Positions 32,973 to 41,826 of a stretch of 64,000 nt of DNA are shown here, piece by piece. The stretch is from Longibaculum muris (GTDB lineage: Bacteria > Bacillota_I > Bacilli_A > Erysipelotrichales > Coprobacillaceae). The translations under genes were made by a program, and so were the position numbers. Below the pieces are notes generated by a model. That model was not told the origin of the DNA. It made no database searches and saw nothing but the letters and a program-made list of their open reading frames with translations. Every line of letters begins with the position of its first letter. Positions within the stretch are counted from its first letter, which is position 1. The stretch is from NCBI RefSeq assembly GCF_004343035.1, contig NZ_SMCQ01000007.1:44183-108182 (forward strand), read 5' to 3'.

Positions 32973-33632
32973 ATGTATAAGCAATTAGAGCCATATGGAA
33001 AATTGGTTGATTTTTTAGGTGAAGCTTTAGGTGATAATGTTGAAATTGCCTTGCATGATTTAACTTCTCAAGAACAAGAGATTGTAGCTATTGCTAATAG
33101 TCATATTTCTGGTAGAGAAGTAGGGGCAAAGCTTTCTAATTTATCAATCCATTATTTAGAAACCAAACAATATAAAGATCATGATTATGTAATGAACTAT
33201 AAAACAACCGGACCAGATGGGAAGTTATTACGTTCAGCAACTTATTTTATCAAAGAAGATGGTAGAGAATTACCAATTGGAATGTTATGTGTTAATGTTA
33301 ATATTTCTGATTATGAATATTTAGAGACAACGCTTAAGAAAATATTAGGGATTAAAGAAAGTAAAGATGTTGAGTTTAAATTAGATAATCCAATTGAGAT
33401 TTTATCTTCACCATTGGATGAAATGATTGATTTATATATTAAGGAATGTTTAGAACAAATGGGATTTCCTAGCTATTTCTTAGTAGAAAGATTGAATGTT
33501 GAAGAAAAAATAAAGGTTGTTAAGTATTTACAGGAAAAAGGAACTTTTAAAGTTAAGGGAGCAATTGTTTTGGTTGCTGAAAAATTAGCTGTCAGTGAAC
33601 CAACAATTTATCGATATTTAAAGAAAATGTAG
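32973..33632 (+). CDS. YheO/DauR-type PAS and HTH transcriptional regulator
   Basis: 219 residues. The N-terminal YheO-like PAS domain (about 8-115) includes ALGDNVEIALHDL and IGMLCVNVNIS; the C-terminal helix-turn-helix (about 175-219) ends AEKLAVSEPTIYRYLKKM. Relatives such as DauR repress amino-acid or related catabolic genes. The gene lies 15 bp before ppaC and is probably cotranscribed with it; its own targets are not visible. Confidence 0.85.
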   Translation: MYKQLEPYGKLVDFLGEALGDNVEIALHDLTSQEQEIVAIANSHISGREVGAKLSNLSIHYLETKQYKDHDYVMNYKTTGPDGKLLRSATYFIKEDGRELPIGMLCVNVNISDYEYLETTLKKILGIKESKDVEFKLDNPIEILSSPLDEMIDLYIKECLEQMGFPSYFLVERLNVEEKIKVVKYLQEKGTFKVKGAIVLVAEKLAVSEPTIYRYLKKM

Positions 33633-33647
33633 AAAGGGTAAGATGTT

Positions 33648-35288
33648 ATGAAAGATATTGTATTTGTAAGTGGGCATAAGAATCCTGATAGTGATTCTAT
33701 TTGTAGTGCAATCGCATACGCTGATTTCTTGTTTAAAATTGGTCGTTATAATGCAGTACCAGTAAGATTAGGGGAAATTAATAAGGAAACTGAATATATT
33801 TTAAAGAGATTTCATTTAGAAATCCCTGTCTTATTAAAAACTGTGAAACAAAAAGTAGAAGATTTAGATTATGATAAAGTTACTGTTTTTTCTAAAGAAT
33901 TGACTTTAAAAACAGCATGGTCTTTAATGAAACAACAAAATTTAAAGAGTGCACCAGTTTCTGATGATCATAATCAATTGTTAGGGCTACTATCAACTTC
34001 TAATATTATTGAAGGATATATGGATGAATGGGATAGTCAAATCCTAAAAGCAGCAAATACACCAATTGAAAATGTTATTGATACATTGGATGCAAGTATT
34101 TTATACTTAGATAAACAATTAAAAACAATTAAGGGAGAAGTACATATTGCAGCTATGACTGGTGAAGAAGCCATGAAACGTGTCAATGAAAATGATGTTG
34201 TAATTGTTGGTGGTGATCGTGATGAAGCGGTTGAACATTTGATTAAAGCAAAAGTTTCTTTAATTATTTTAACTGGATCACTTGCGATTTCTAAAAAATT
34301 ATTAGATAAGTGTGAAGCTGAACATATTAGTGTGATTTCAACACCATTTAATACATTTATGGCATCACAACAAATTATTCAAGCTATTCCAGTTGAATAT
34401 GTTATGCAAAAAGGCGGTTTAATGACTTTTTCAACTGATGATACAGTTGATTATGTTAAAGAAGTCATGAGTGAAACACGTTTTAGAAGTTATCCTGTTT
34501 TAGATTTTATGGGACGTGTTGTTGGTTCTATTTCACGTTTCCAAGTCTTAAATGGTATGAAGAAGAAAGTTGTACAAGTTGACCATAATGAAAGAAGCCA
34601 AGCTATTGATGGTATTGAAGAAGCTGAAATTTTAGAGATTGTAGACCATCATAGAGTTGCTGATATTCAAACAATTGGACCTGTTTTATTTAGATCAGAA
34701 CCAGTTGGATGTACAGCAACAATTGTTGCAAAATGTTATAAGGAACATGGATTGGAGATTCCTTCTGATATGGCGGGTATTATGTTAGGGGCTATTATTA
34801 GTGATACTTTGTTGTTTAAGTCTCCTACATGTACGCCTACAGATACAAAGATTGCTAGAGAGTTAGCTCAAATTGCTGGTGTAGATATTCAAGAATTTGG
34901 AATGGAAATGTTCAAAGCAGGAACTTCATTAGCTGGTAAAACAGTTGAAGAAATCTTTAATCAAGATTACAAGAAGTTTACTTTTGGAGATTTATCAGCT
35001 GGTGTCGCACAAGTCAATACAATGGATATTGAAGGATTTGCGCCTTATAAAGCTGAAATGTTAGCTTATATGGATCAAGTTGCTAGAGAAAACCACATGG
35101 AATTTACAATGTTATTGTTGACTGATGTTATCAATGCAACAAGTGAAGTTTTTGTGGCTGGACCTCGTCCTGATTATGTAGCAAATGCCTTTAAGGTAGA
35201 ACTTGTTGATCAGCAAGCAAGTTTACCAGGGGTTATTTCTCGTAAGAAACAAGTTGTTCCAGTTATTACGGAAGCTTTAACTCAATAA
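33648..35288 (+). CDS. ppaC: Manganese-dependent inorganic pyrophosphatase with CBS and DRTGG domains
   Basis: 546 residues, the length of the regulated family II pyrophosphatase. DHH-type active-site motifs: SGHKNPDSDSICSA at the start and VDHHRV near 330. Between them are two CBS repeats (about 70-120 and 250-305) flanking a DRTGG domain (about 120-245), which bind adenine nucleotides in relatives. The C-terminal DHHA2 domain includes SRKKQVVP. It hydrolyses pyrophosphate, with activity tuned by AMP/ADP or Ap4A. Confidence 0.92.
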   Translation: MKDIVFVSGHKNPDSDSICSAIAYADFLFKIGRYNAVPVRLGEINKETEYILKRFHLEIPVLLKTVKQKVEDLDYDKVTVFSKELTLKTAWSLMKQQNLKSAPVSDDHNQLLGLLSTSNIIEGYMDEWDSQILKAANTPIENVIDTLDASILYLDKQLKTIKGEVHIAAMTGEEAMKRVNENDVVIVGGDRDEAVEHLIKAKVSLIILTGSLAISKKLLDKCEAEHISVISTPFNTFMASQQIIQAIPVEYVMQKGGLMTFSTDDTVDYVKEVMSETRFRSYPVLDFMGRVVGSISRFQVLNGMKKKVVQVDHNERSQAIDGIEEAEILEIVDHHRVADIQTIGPVLFRSEPVGCTATIVAKCYKEHGLEIPSDMAGIMLGAIISDTLLFKSPTCTPTDTKIARELAQIAGVDIQEFGMEMFKAGTSLAGKTVEEIFNQDYKKFTFGDLSAGVAQVNTMDIEGFAPYKAEMLAYMDQVARENHMEFTMLLLTDVINATSEVFVAGPRPDYVANAFKVELVDQQASLPGVISRKKQVVPVITEALTQ

Positions 35289-35290
35289 TT

Positions 35291-35336
35291 AAAAAATAGG
35301 TTATACTGTATTATGGTATAACCTATTTGTCTTTTT
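35291..35336. terminator. Terminator between convergent genes
   Basis: AAATAGGTTATAC / GTATAACCTATTT, 13-bp stem, 9-nt loop, A-rich left and T-rich right ends. Confidence 0.8.
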
Positions 35337-35353
35337 ATAAGAAAATATCATGC

Positions 35354-36133
35354 TTAAATAAGATGATGTTTTTTTAAACAATGATAAATCCCATCGTCAT
35401 CTATATCATTAGTGGTTTCATCAGCTGCATCTTTGACTTCCTGAGAAGCATTTCCCATGGCAACAGCAATTTTAACCAATTCAAACATATCAATATCATT
35501 ATGCCCATCACCAAAAGCCATTGTTTCATCAATGGAAATATTATAATAGTCTAAGACTTTTAAAATTCCATTTTGCTTTCCACCTTGTGAAGGAATAACA
35601 TCAATTGCTAAATCATGCCAGCGTGTTTTTTTACAATGAGGCATAGCTTCTAAAATTTTTGCCTCATCATCTTGGGTGATATCATAAGGAATAACTTGAT
35701 AGATGGGATTATCATAGCCACGTTTTAAATCATTGATATCAGGTAATGGTGTAGAAATTGCATCTTGAACAATTTGAACAGCTTGATTGTGATAATTGAT
35801 ATACATTAATTCTTTTTCTACAAAGATACAAGGAAAAGAATCATTTTCAATCAATTGAATAATGTTGTGAATATCTTGTTGATCGATTGGTAAATCATAA
35901 ATCACTTCATTCTTGTTATAACAATATTGTCCATTTAATGTAATATAGCCATCAAATTCTAAATTATCTAAAGGAAGATCCTTCATTTCAGATATATGAC
36001 GTCCTGTCGCAATAAAGGTATAAATCCCTCTTTCTCTCAAACGTTTTAAAGCGATTTGAGTGGATTGAGGTATTGTGCGTGTACGATGTGATAGTAATGT
36101 CCCATCAATATCAAAAAAGATTGCTTTAATCAT
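35354..36133 (-). CDS. Cof-type HAD family hydrolase
   Basis: 259 residues. Motif I is FFDIDGTLL; FIATGRH is motif II; KQNGILKVLDYY and MAFGDGHNDIDM hold the later motifs. It is a Cof-type phosphatase with unknown substrate. The start at 36133 has GGAGGT 7 nt upstream; a longer frame to 36154 lacks any such site. It is related to the HAD proteins at 10086, 39529 and 40352, and is divergent from the GDPD gene. Confidence 0.85.
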   Translation of the reverse strand: MIKAIFFDIDGTLLSHRTRTIPQSTQIALKRLRERGIYTFIATGRHISEMKDLPLDNLEFDGYITLNGQYCYNKNEVIYDLPIDQQDIHNIIQLIENDSFPCIFVEKELMYINYHNQAVQIVQDAISTPLPDINDLKRGYDNPIYQVIPYDITQDDEAKILEAMPHCKKTRWHDLAIDVIPSQGGKQNGILKVLDYYNISIDETMAFGDGHNDIDMFELVKIAVAMGNASQEVKDAADETTNDIDDDGIYHCLKKHHLI

Positions 36134-36190
36134 TTGAGATACCTCCAAAATCATAGTATAATCATTATAGCATAAAGTGAGGGGAAGGAC

Positions 36191-36880
36191 ATGAAAAATT
36201 TAGCTCATAGAGGCTATAGTGTAAAATATCCAGAAAATACAATGGAGGCTTTTATTAAGGCCTATGAAAAAGGTTTTGATGGGGTAGAAACGGATGTTCA
36301 TTTAACCAAGGATGGAGTCTTGGTTTTAATTCATGATGAGAAAATTAATCGAACCAGTACGGGGAAAGGCTATGTAAAGGATTTAACAATTCAAGAGTTA
36401 AGACAATATAATTATTGTTATAAGAGTTATGGGCATTATGATATTCCAACTTTAGAAGAATTGTTGAGGTTTATTCAGGATAAGGATTTTATAGTGAATA
36501 TTGAATTAAAGACAGATGTTATTCATTATCAGGATATTGAAGAAAAAGTTTATCAGTTGGTAAAAAGATTAAAAGTTGAAGATAAAGTCTATTATTCATC
36601 TTTCTATTTACCATCACTTTTAAAAATGCGAGAAATTGATCCTCATGTTTATGTTGGATATTTAATGGAATTTCACTATAAAAAGAAATATCAAGAGCTC
36701 ATTGAACATGATTTAAAAGCCTTTCATCCACGATATAATTTTCTAACCCAAGAACATATCAAAACATTAAAAAATCAAAATATTTTTATTGCGACATGGA
36801 CAGTTCCAAATTTAAAAGAATATCAACGTTTAATTGATTTGGGAGTGGACATAATAATATCAAACGAATATTTTAAGTGA
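36191..36880 (+). CDS. Glycerophosphodiester phosphodiesterase
   Basis: 229 residues, standard for the bacterial GDPD family (UgpQ-like). It has the metal and catalytic motifs LAHRG, YPENTM, GVETDVHLTKDG and LIHDE, and closes with the ATWTV and GVDIIISN strands. It splits glycerophosphodiesters into glycerol 3-phosphate and an alcohol. There is no signal peptide, so it is cytoplasmic. GAGGGGAAGG lies before the ATG. Confidence 0.9.
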   Translation: MKNLAHRGYSVKYPENTMEAFIKAYEKGFDGVETDVHLTKDGVLVLIHDEKINRTSTGKGYVKDLTIQELRQYNYCYKSYGHYDIPTLEELLRFIQDKDFIVNIELKTDVIHYQDIEEKVYQLVKRLKVEDKVYYSSFYLPSLLKMREIDPHVYVGYLMEFHYKKKYQELIEHDLKAFHPRYNFLTQEHIKTLKNQNIFIATWTVPNLKEYQRLIDLGVDIIISNEYFK

Positions 36881-36889
36881 GGTACAAAG

Positions 36890-37408
36890 ATGAAAACAAC
36901 TGGCATGGTGAGAAGAATTGATGAATTAGGAAGAATTGTTATTCCTAAAGAAATAAGAAAACAATTAATGATGAAAGAAGGAGAAAGCATTGCTTTTTCT
37001 TTGGAAGATGAAAAAATTATTTTAACCAAGTTTTCAATGGTGCATAAAATAAGCAATAGTACACAAATGTTATTGGAAGGTCTCTATAACAAATATCATA
37101 ATACTTTTATGATTTGTGATAAAGAAAGCATTGTGATTTGTTCAGCTGATGGATTAGCTAAATATCAAAGAAAACGCCTTCCTAAAGATTTGGTATTATT
37201 GATTGAAAATCAAGAAAAACAAATTGAAGTGATGATGGATTTCTTTGGTCAAGAAGAAAAAGTGACAATCTATCCACTTTCACAAGAAGCTGAAAGTGTT
37301 GGGGCTTTATTGATGTTGACAAGACAAACCCCATATTATACAATGGATGAAACTTTATTAGAATTTATAAAGGACGTTATTGAACAGGAGATAGAATCAT
37401 GCGTTTAG
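36890..37408 (+). CDS. spoVT: Stage V sporulation protein T-like regulator
   Basis: 172 residues, close to SpoVT length. An AbrB-type swapped-hairpin DNA-binding domain (MKTTGMVRRIDELGRIVIPKEIR, in the first 50) is followed by a GAF-like domain. SpoVT adjusts forespore-specific gene expression. The following order rqcP-yabP-yabQ-divIC matches the B. subtilis spoVT region, supporting this name over plain AbrB. Its end overlaps rqcP by 10 bp. Confidence 0.85.
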   Translation: MKTTGMVRRIDELGRIVIPKEIRKQLMMKEGESIAFSLEDEKIILTKFSMVHKISNSTQMLLEGLYNKYHNTFMICDKESIVICSADGLAKYQRKRLPKDLVLLIENQEKQIEVMMDFFGQEEKVTIYPLSQEAESVGALLMLTRQTPYYTMDETLLEFIKDVIEQEIESCV

Positions 37409-37671
37409 ATAAGTTTTTAAAGGTTTCAAGAATTATTAAAAGAAGAACGTTATCCAAAGAAATTAGTGAATCTTCACGTGTAAAAGTAAATGGTAAAATT
37501 GCTAAACCATCAACAAAATTAAAGATTGGTGATGTGATTGAAGTGGAATTTGGTCGTAGTATTTTAACAGTCAAAGTCAAAGAATTACGTGAACATGTTT
37601 TAAAAGATGATAGTTCAATGTTATATGAAATTCTTGAAGAAAAGAGGAAAGAAGAAGTTTATAGTGATTAG
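37399..37671 (+). CDS. rqcP: S4-domain RNA-binding protein RqcP (YabO)
   Basis: 90 residues with the S4 fold from the first residue (MRLDKFLKVSRIIKRRT, then VKVNGKIAKPSTKLKIGD). RqcP assists the RqcH alanine-tailing step in ribosome quality control. It overlaps spoVT by 10 bp, which fixes their cotranscription. A terminator hairpin overlaps its 3' end. Confidence 0.88.
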   Translation: MRLDKFLKVSRIIKRRTLSKEISESSRVKVNGKIAKPSTKLKIGDVIEVEFGRSILTVKVKELREHVLKDDSSMLYEILEEKRKEEVYSD

Positions 37672-37686
37672 ACTTCTTTTCTTTTT
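37648..37686 (+). terminator. Terminator after rqcP
   Basis: AAGAAGT / ACTTCTT stem extended by A- and T-rich arms; overlaps the rqcP stop codon. Confidence 0.65.
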
Positions 37687-37715
37687 GCATATTTTTATTG
37701 TTTCTATCATAGGAT
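37687..37715 (+). promoter_or_regulatory. Candidate sigma-E (mother cell) promoter of yabPQ
   Basis: GCATATT at 37687-37693 matches the sigma-E -35 consensus KMATATT fully; after 14 nt comes CATAGGAT at 37708-37715, near the -10 consensus CATACAHT. yabP is sigma-E dependent in B. subtilis. Confidence 0.5.
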
Positions 37716-37733
37716 AGCTTAGGAGGTAAAAAT

Positions 37734-38027
37734 ATGGATAATAGTTTACATTTTGAACAAACACCTTATCATCATATATGCTTAAAAGATCGTAAGACAC
37801 TTGAGTTAACAGGAGTGAAAAAGATTGAAAGCTTTGATTCTTATGAGTTTTTGATTGAGACTTCTTTAGGTTATTTAAATATTACGGGGAGTGATTTGAC
37901 TTTAGTGCGTTTAGATCAAGACCAAAATGAAGTGAGTATTAAAGGAAATATTGATAGTATGAGTTATGTTTCTGATAAGAAAAAACCACATCAAAAAGAT
38001 AAAATGTTTAATAAATTATTGAAATAA
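37734..38027 (+). CDS. yabP: Sporulation protein YabP
   Basis: 97 residues of the YabP/YqfC family: HHICLKDRKTLELTGVKKIESFD, then a domain ending GNIDSMSYV. YabP works with YabQ and is made in the mother cell early in sporulation. It shares one base with the yabQ start, and a candidate sigma-E promoter lies just upstream. AGGAGG precedes the ATG. Confidence 0.88.
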   Translation: MDNSLHFEQTPYHHICLKDRKTLELTGVKKIESFDSYEFLIETSLGYLNITGSDLTLVRLDQDQNEVSIKGNIDSMSYVSDKKKPHQKDKMFNKLLK

Positions 38028-38449
38028 TGACTTTATTAGTTCAGTTTCAGTGTTTATTTTATTCTTTTTTATTTGGTTTTGTGATGAGTGGTGTTTATCA
38101 TATCATGAATCGCTTTTTATATGTTGTTCCTGCTTTTATTCGTTATTTGTTTCAGGTTATTATTGGATGTTTTTTTGGGATTCTTTATTTTTATGGATTA
38201 GTAATACTTAATGATGGAATCTTAAGATTATATTTCTTTGTTTTGGTATTTATTGGATATTTATTTTATCAAAAGTATTATGCTTTTTCACTTTTATATT
38301 ATTTAGAGAAATTTGTTTTGCTTTTGAAACGAATTATCGCACCTTTTCGCTTCTTTTTTCGTTATATTAATGTTATAATACAAAAAAGAGTAAAGAAGGT
38401 GAAATTAAAATGGCGAAGAAAAAAGAACCAAGATATAAAAAATTCTTAG
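38027..38449 (+). CDS. yabQ: Spore cortex biosynthesis protein YabQ
   Basis: 140 residues with four hydrophobic helices and a basic tail (KKVKLKWRRKKN), the shape of YabQ. In B. subtilis YabQ sits in the outer forespore membrane and is needed for cortex assembly. It is identified mainly by size, topology and place between yabP and divIC. It overlaps divIC by 40 bp. Confidence 0.8.
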   Translation: MTLLVQFQCLFYSFLFGFVMSGVYHIMNRFLYVVPAFIRYLFQVIIGCFFGILYFYGLVILNDGILRLYFFVLVFIGYLFYQKYYAFSLLYYLEKFVLLLKRIIAPFRFFFRYINVIIQKRVKKVKLKWRRKKNQDIKNS

Positions 38450-38703
38450 GACTCATTTATTTAGTGATTTCTGCTGTTTTAATTTACACTTTATGTGTGA
38501 ATGCTTATCGTGTAGTTGGAAGAAAGCAAGAATTAGCACGTTTAGAAGAAAGAAAAGTGGGACTTGAAAAGGAAAAGAAATCGTTATCTGAAGAAGTGAA
38601 ACTTTTAAATGATGATGATTATGCTGCTCGATATGCCAGAGATCAATATATTTTTCCTAAAGATGGAGAAGAAGTTGTAAAATTGCCTGACACTAAGAAA
38701 TAA
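38410..38703 (+). CDS. divIC: Cell division protein DivIC (FtsB family)
   Basis: 97 residues: a short basic cytoplasmic start, one TM helix (about 13-33), a coiled coil (about 40-70, rich in E/K/L) and the closing ARYARDQYIFPKDGEEVVKLP seen in DivIC/FtsB. It helps organise the divisome with FtsL and DivIB. The 40-bp overlap with yabQ is unusual; the ATG has AAGGTGAAATTAAA upstream. Confidence 0.85.
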   Translation: MAKKKEPRYKKFLGLIYLVISAVLIYTLCVNAYRVVGRKQELARLEERKVGLEKEKKSLSEEVKLLNDDDYAARYARDQYIFPKDGEEVVKLPDTKK

Positions 38704-38722
38704 GCTAACGCTTATTTTTTTG
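38698..38722 (+). terminator. Rho-independent terminator after divIC
   Basis: AAATAAGC, TAAC loop, GCTTATTT, T-run. Confidence 0.8.
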
Positions 38723-38743
38723 TGTTGTATAAGGAGGGACAGT

Positions 38744-39523
38744 ATGAATGTATCGTTTCGTATGCGTATAGAAGAATTAAAAAGAGATCGTAAGATTACG
38801 GTTTATTTACCAGAGGATTACTATCATAGTGATAAACGTTATCCTGTTTTGTATATTCAAGATGGACAAAATGCGTTCTTTGATCGTCCATCTTATAGTG
38901 GTGTCAGTTGGGGTTTTTTGGAATATGTGCAATTGATGCATCTAGATATAATCATGGTAGCAATACCATGTAATTTTAATGATTTTAAACGTATGGATGA
39001 ATATGGACCTTGGCCAATTAGTGAAGAATTATCTTTTCAGGAGACTGGAATGAAGGGAAAAATCATTGGTGGTGAAGGAGATAAATATGTAAAATGGATG
39101 ATTCATGAATTAAAGCCTTACATTGATAGACGTTTTCGTACAATGAAAGATGATACTGGCATTGTTGGAAGTTCAATGGGTGGTGTAATTAGTGCTTATG
39201 CAGCTTTGGCTTATCCTGAGGTTTTTCGTAAGTGTGCGGCTTTATCAACGGCTTATTGGTTTTATTTAGATGAGTTTGAAGAAGTTATTGATAGTCATGA
39301 GTATCCACCGGAAAATCGCTTTTATTTTGATTTGGGTGAATTTGAAGGCTGTGGAAGTGAGTTAATGGATGAATGGTATATTGAAAGTAATAATATGATT
39401 TATAGTTTATTAAAAGACAAAATGGAAAATTTAGCGTATCATTATTTTGAAGGGGCTAAGCACAATGAAAGTGAATGGCGTCAACGTGTACCATTATTTA
39501 TGGAATTTTTATATGAGGGGTGA
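38744..39523 (+). CDS. Alpha/beta-hydrolase esterase
   Basis: 259 residues of the esterase D / enterochelin-esterase-like group. VYLPEDYYHSDKRYPVLYIQDGQN is typical at the start; GSSMGG carries the nucleophile serine (near 137), and AKHNESEW the catalytic His. There is no signal peptide. AAGGAGG at 38731-38737 fixes the start. It is the first of a run of tightly packed genes to folC. The substrate is unknown. Confidence 0.82.
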   Translation: MNVSFRMRIEELKRDRKITVYLPEDYYHSDKRYPVLYIQDGQNAFFDRPSYSGVSWGFLEYVQLMHLDIIMVAIPCNFNDFKRMDEYGPWPISEELSFQETGMKGKIIGGEGDKYVKWMIHELKPYIDRRFRTMKDDTGIVGSSMGGVISAYAALAYPEVFRKCAALSTAYWFYLDEFEEVIDSHEYPPENRFYFDLGEFEGCGSELMDEWYIESNNMIYSLLKDKMENLAYHYFEGAKHNESEWRQRVPLFMEFLYEG

Positions 39524-39528
39524 AGAAA

Positions 39529-40362
39529 ATGTATAAGATGATATTATCAGATTTAGATGAAACTTTATTGGTGAATCACCATGTTCCTAAAGTAAATCAA
39601 GAAGCTATTTTCAAAGCAAAAGAGAAAGGGGTTAAATTTGTTCCGGCAACAGGTCGTGCCTTTAACATGATTGGGGAAATCTTGCAGGAAATTGATAACT
39701 ACCAAAAAGAAGATGAATATTCAATTTGTTTTAATGGTGGTTTGATTGTTGAAAATAAAGATGCGAAGATTCTTTCTTTTCAAGGATTACCTTTTGATTT
39801 AGCTAAAGAAATGTTTGAAATGGGTAAGAATTTTGATGTATGTGTGATGATTTTTACTTTGGATTGTTGTTATATTTTTAATGCTGATCCTGATGAAGTT
39901 GAAAGAAAGACGGTTCAAAAGGCCCGTTTTGAAGTTATTGATGAATACAATATGGACTTCTTAAAGGATGATCATATTGCAAAATTGTTATATGAAAAAA
40001 GAGATATGGATTATTTAAAGGGAATTGAAAAACAAATTCAATCACATGTTGAAGGAAGATTGGCTGTAAGTTATTCTTCATACCGTTATTTAGAATTTAA
40101 TCCTATTGGAGTCAGCAAAGGGGCGGCTTTAAAGTGGTTAGCTGATTATTTACATATGGATATTCAAGAAACAATTGCGATTGGAGATAATTATAATGAT
40201 ACATCAATGATCAAAGCTGCAGGACTTGGCGTATGTGTCTCAAGTGCAACAGAAGATATTCAGGCAATGTCTAATTATGTAACGAAGGCTGATTATGATC
40301 AAGGGGCAGTTGCTGAGGTTATTGAGAAATTTGTTGAAGGAGGGCAGATGGATGGCTTATAA
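39529..40362 (+). CDS. Cof-type HAD family hydrolase
   Basis: 277 residues. Motifs: LSDLDETLL (I, with E in place of G), PATGRAF (II), GVSKGAALKWL (III) and AIGDNYNDTSM (IV). It is a sister of the next gene: the two share motif style (ATGR, AVSYSS.RY.EFN) and are a tandem duplication. The start at 39529 is 8 nt after GAGGGG; the GTG at 39520 overlaps it. The stop of the esterase gene lies just upstream. Confidence 0.85.
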   Translation: MYKMILSDLDETLLVNHHVPKVNQEAIFKAKEKGVKFVPATGRAFNMIGEILQEIDNYQKEDEYSICFNGGLIVENKDAKILSFQGLPFDLAKEMFEMGKNFDVCVMIFTLDCCYIFNADPDEVERKTVQKARFEVIDEYNMDFLKDDHIAKLLYEKRDMDYLKGIEKQIQSHVEGRLAVSYSSYRYLEFNPIGVSKGAALKWLADYLHMDIQETIAIGDNYNDTSMIKAAGLGVCVSSATEDIQAMSNYVTKADYDQGAVAEVIEKFVEGGQMDGL

Positions 40363-41170
40363 GATTATTGCGAGTGATATGGATGAAACGCTTTTAAATG
40401 ATCAGCATGCAATTTGTCAAAGAAATATTGATTTGATTTTAAAAGCTAAGGAAAAAGGTGTGAAATTTGTTCCTGCGACAGGGCGTGGATTTATGTCCAT
40501 TCAACATGATTTAAAGACTTTAGGGCTTTATGATGAGGCTCAAGAGTATGTGATTTCTTTTAATGGTGGGGCTTTAACTGAGAATAAGAATAATCAATTG
40601 ATTTATTTTGAAGGATTGTCTTTTGAAAAAACAAAAGAAATTTTTGAATATGGGTTACAATGTGATGTTTGTCAACATGTTTATACAAAAGATACAGTCT
40701 ATGTTTTTAATTTATCCAAGTCTGAAGCACAAAGAATTAAAGATCAAAAAGTTGAATGTGTGATTATGGAAGAAAATTCGATTGATTTTTTAAAGGATGA
40801 ACCAATTTCTAAGATTTTGTATCAAAATACTGATGTTCCTTATTTAATGAGTTTAGAACCAAAAATGAAACATATTTGGGAAGGTGAATGTGCTGTAAGT
40901 TATTCATCTAATCGTTATATGGAGTTTAATAAGATTGGTGTTGATAAAGGAGCTGGACTTAAACATTTGGCTCAAATATTAGGTGTGGATATTTCTGAAT
41001 GTATTGCTGTGGGGGATAATTATAATGATTTACCTATGTTAGAGGTTGCAGGATTGTCAGTAGCTGCACAAAATGCTGTTGATGATGTAAAAAAAGTTTG
41101 TGATATAACAACTCAAGCAGATAATAATGAAGGTGTCATTGCTGAGATTATTGAAAGGTTTATTTTATAG
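40352..41170 (+). CDS. Cof-type HAD family hydrolase (tandem paralogue)
   Basis: 272 residues, a paralogue of the preceding gene (ASDMDETLL, PATGRGF, GVDKGAGLKHL, AVGDNYNDLPM). AAGGAGGG at 40337-40344 is 7 nt before the ATG at 40352, inside the end of the previous gene (11-bp overlap). Substrates of the two probably differ. The name cannot be made more specific. Confidence 0.85.
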   Translation: MAYKIIASDMDETLLNDQHAICQRNIDLILKAKEKGVKFVPATGRGFMSIQHDLKTLGLYDEAQEYVISFNGGALTENKNNQLIYFEGLSFEKTKEIFEYGLQCDVCQHVYTKDTVYVFNLSKSEAQRIKDQKVECVIMEENSIDFLKDEPISKILYQNTDVPYLMSLEPKMKHIWEGECAVSYSSNRYMEFNKIGVDKGAGLKHLAQILGVDISECIAVGDNYNDLPMLEVAGLSVAAQNAVDDVKKVCDITTQADNNEGVIAEIIERFIL

Positions 41171-41172
41171 TT

Positions 41173-41826
41173 ATGGATTTTAAGACACTGATTAATCAAG
41201 AAAGAAAACTTCCTTATTATCAGCAGTTAGAAAGTTTTGTGAATCAAGAATATGCCTCTCACACGATTTATCCACCACGTAATCGGGTTTTTCATTGTTT
41301 TAATTTTAAAGATTATGATGATATTAAAGTTGTGATTATTGGTCAAGATCCTTATCATGAAGAACATCAGGCTAATGGATTGGCATTTAGTGTTGAACGT
41401 GGGGTACAAATTCCACCAAGTTTAGTCAATGTTTATAAAGAAGCACATGATGATGTTGGAATTGATATTCCTAAGCATGGTGATTTGTCCGCTTGGGCAC
41501 ATCAAGGTGTTTTATTGTTGAATACGGTTTTAACTGTTCAAGCTCATCGTGCAAATTCGCATAAAGATAAAGGCTGGGAAACCTTTACAAATCATATTAT
41601 TGAAGCGATGAATCAAAGAGAAAAGCCACTGGTTTTTATTCTTTGGGGAAGGCAGGCAATTGATAAGGCGAAGATGATTGATCAATCTAAGCATTATGTG
41701 ATTACAAGTCCTCATCCTTCACCTTTATCTGCTTATCGTGGGTTCTTTGGCTCTAAGCCATTTTCTAGAACGAATGCGTTTTTAAAGAGTCAGGGAATTG
41801 AACCAATAGATTGGAGGATTCGATAA
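41173..41826 (+). CDS. ung: Uracil-DNA glycosylase
   Basis: 217 residues of family 1 UNG. It removes uracil from DNA for base-excision repair. VVIIGQDPYHEEHQANGLAFSV is the water-activating loop with the catalytic Asp; LLLNTVLTV and the HPSPLSAYRGFFGSKPF leucine/intercalation loop are also present. Its stop codon overlaps the folC start by one base. A weak ribosome binding site before the ATG suggests coupling to the upstream gene. Confidence 0.95.
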   Translation: MDFKTLINQERKLPYYQQLESFVNQEYASHTIYPPRNRVFHCFNFKDYDDIKVVIIGQDPYHEEHQANGLAFSVERGVQIPPSLVNVYKEAHDDVGIDIPKHGDLSAWAHQGVLLLNTVLTVQAHRANSHKDKGWETFTNHIIEAMNQREKPLVFILWGRQAIDKAKMIDQSKHYVITSPHPSPLSAYRGFFGSKPFSRTNAFLKSQGIEPIDWRIR

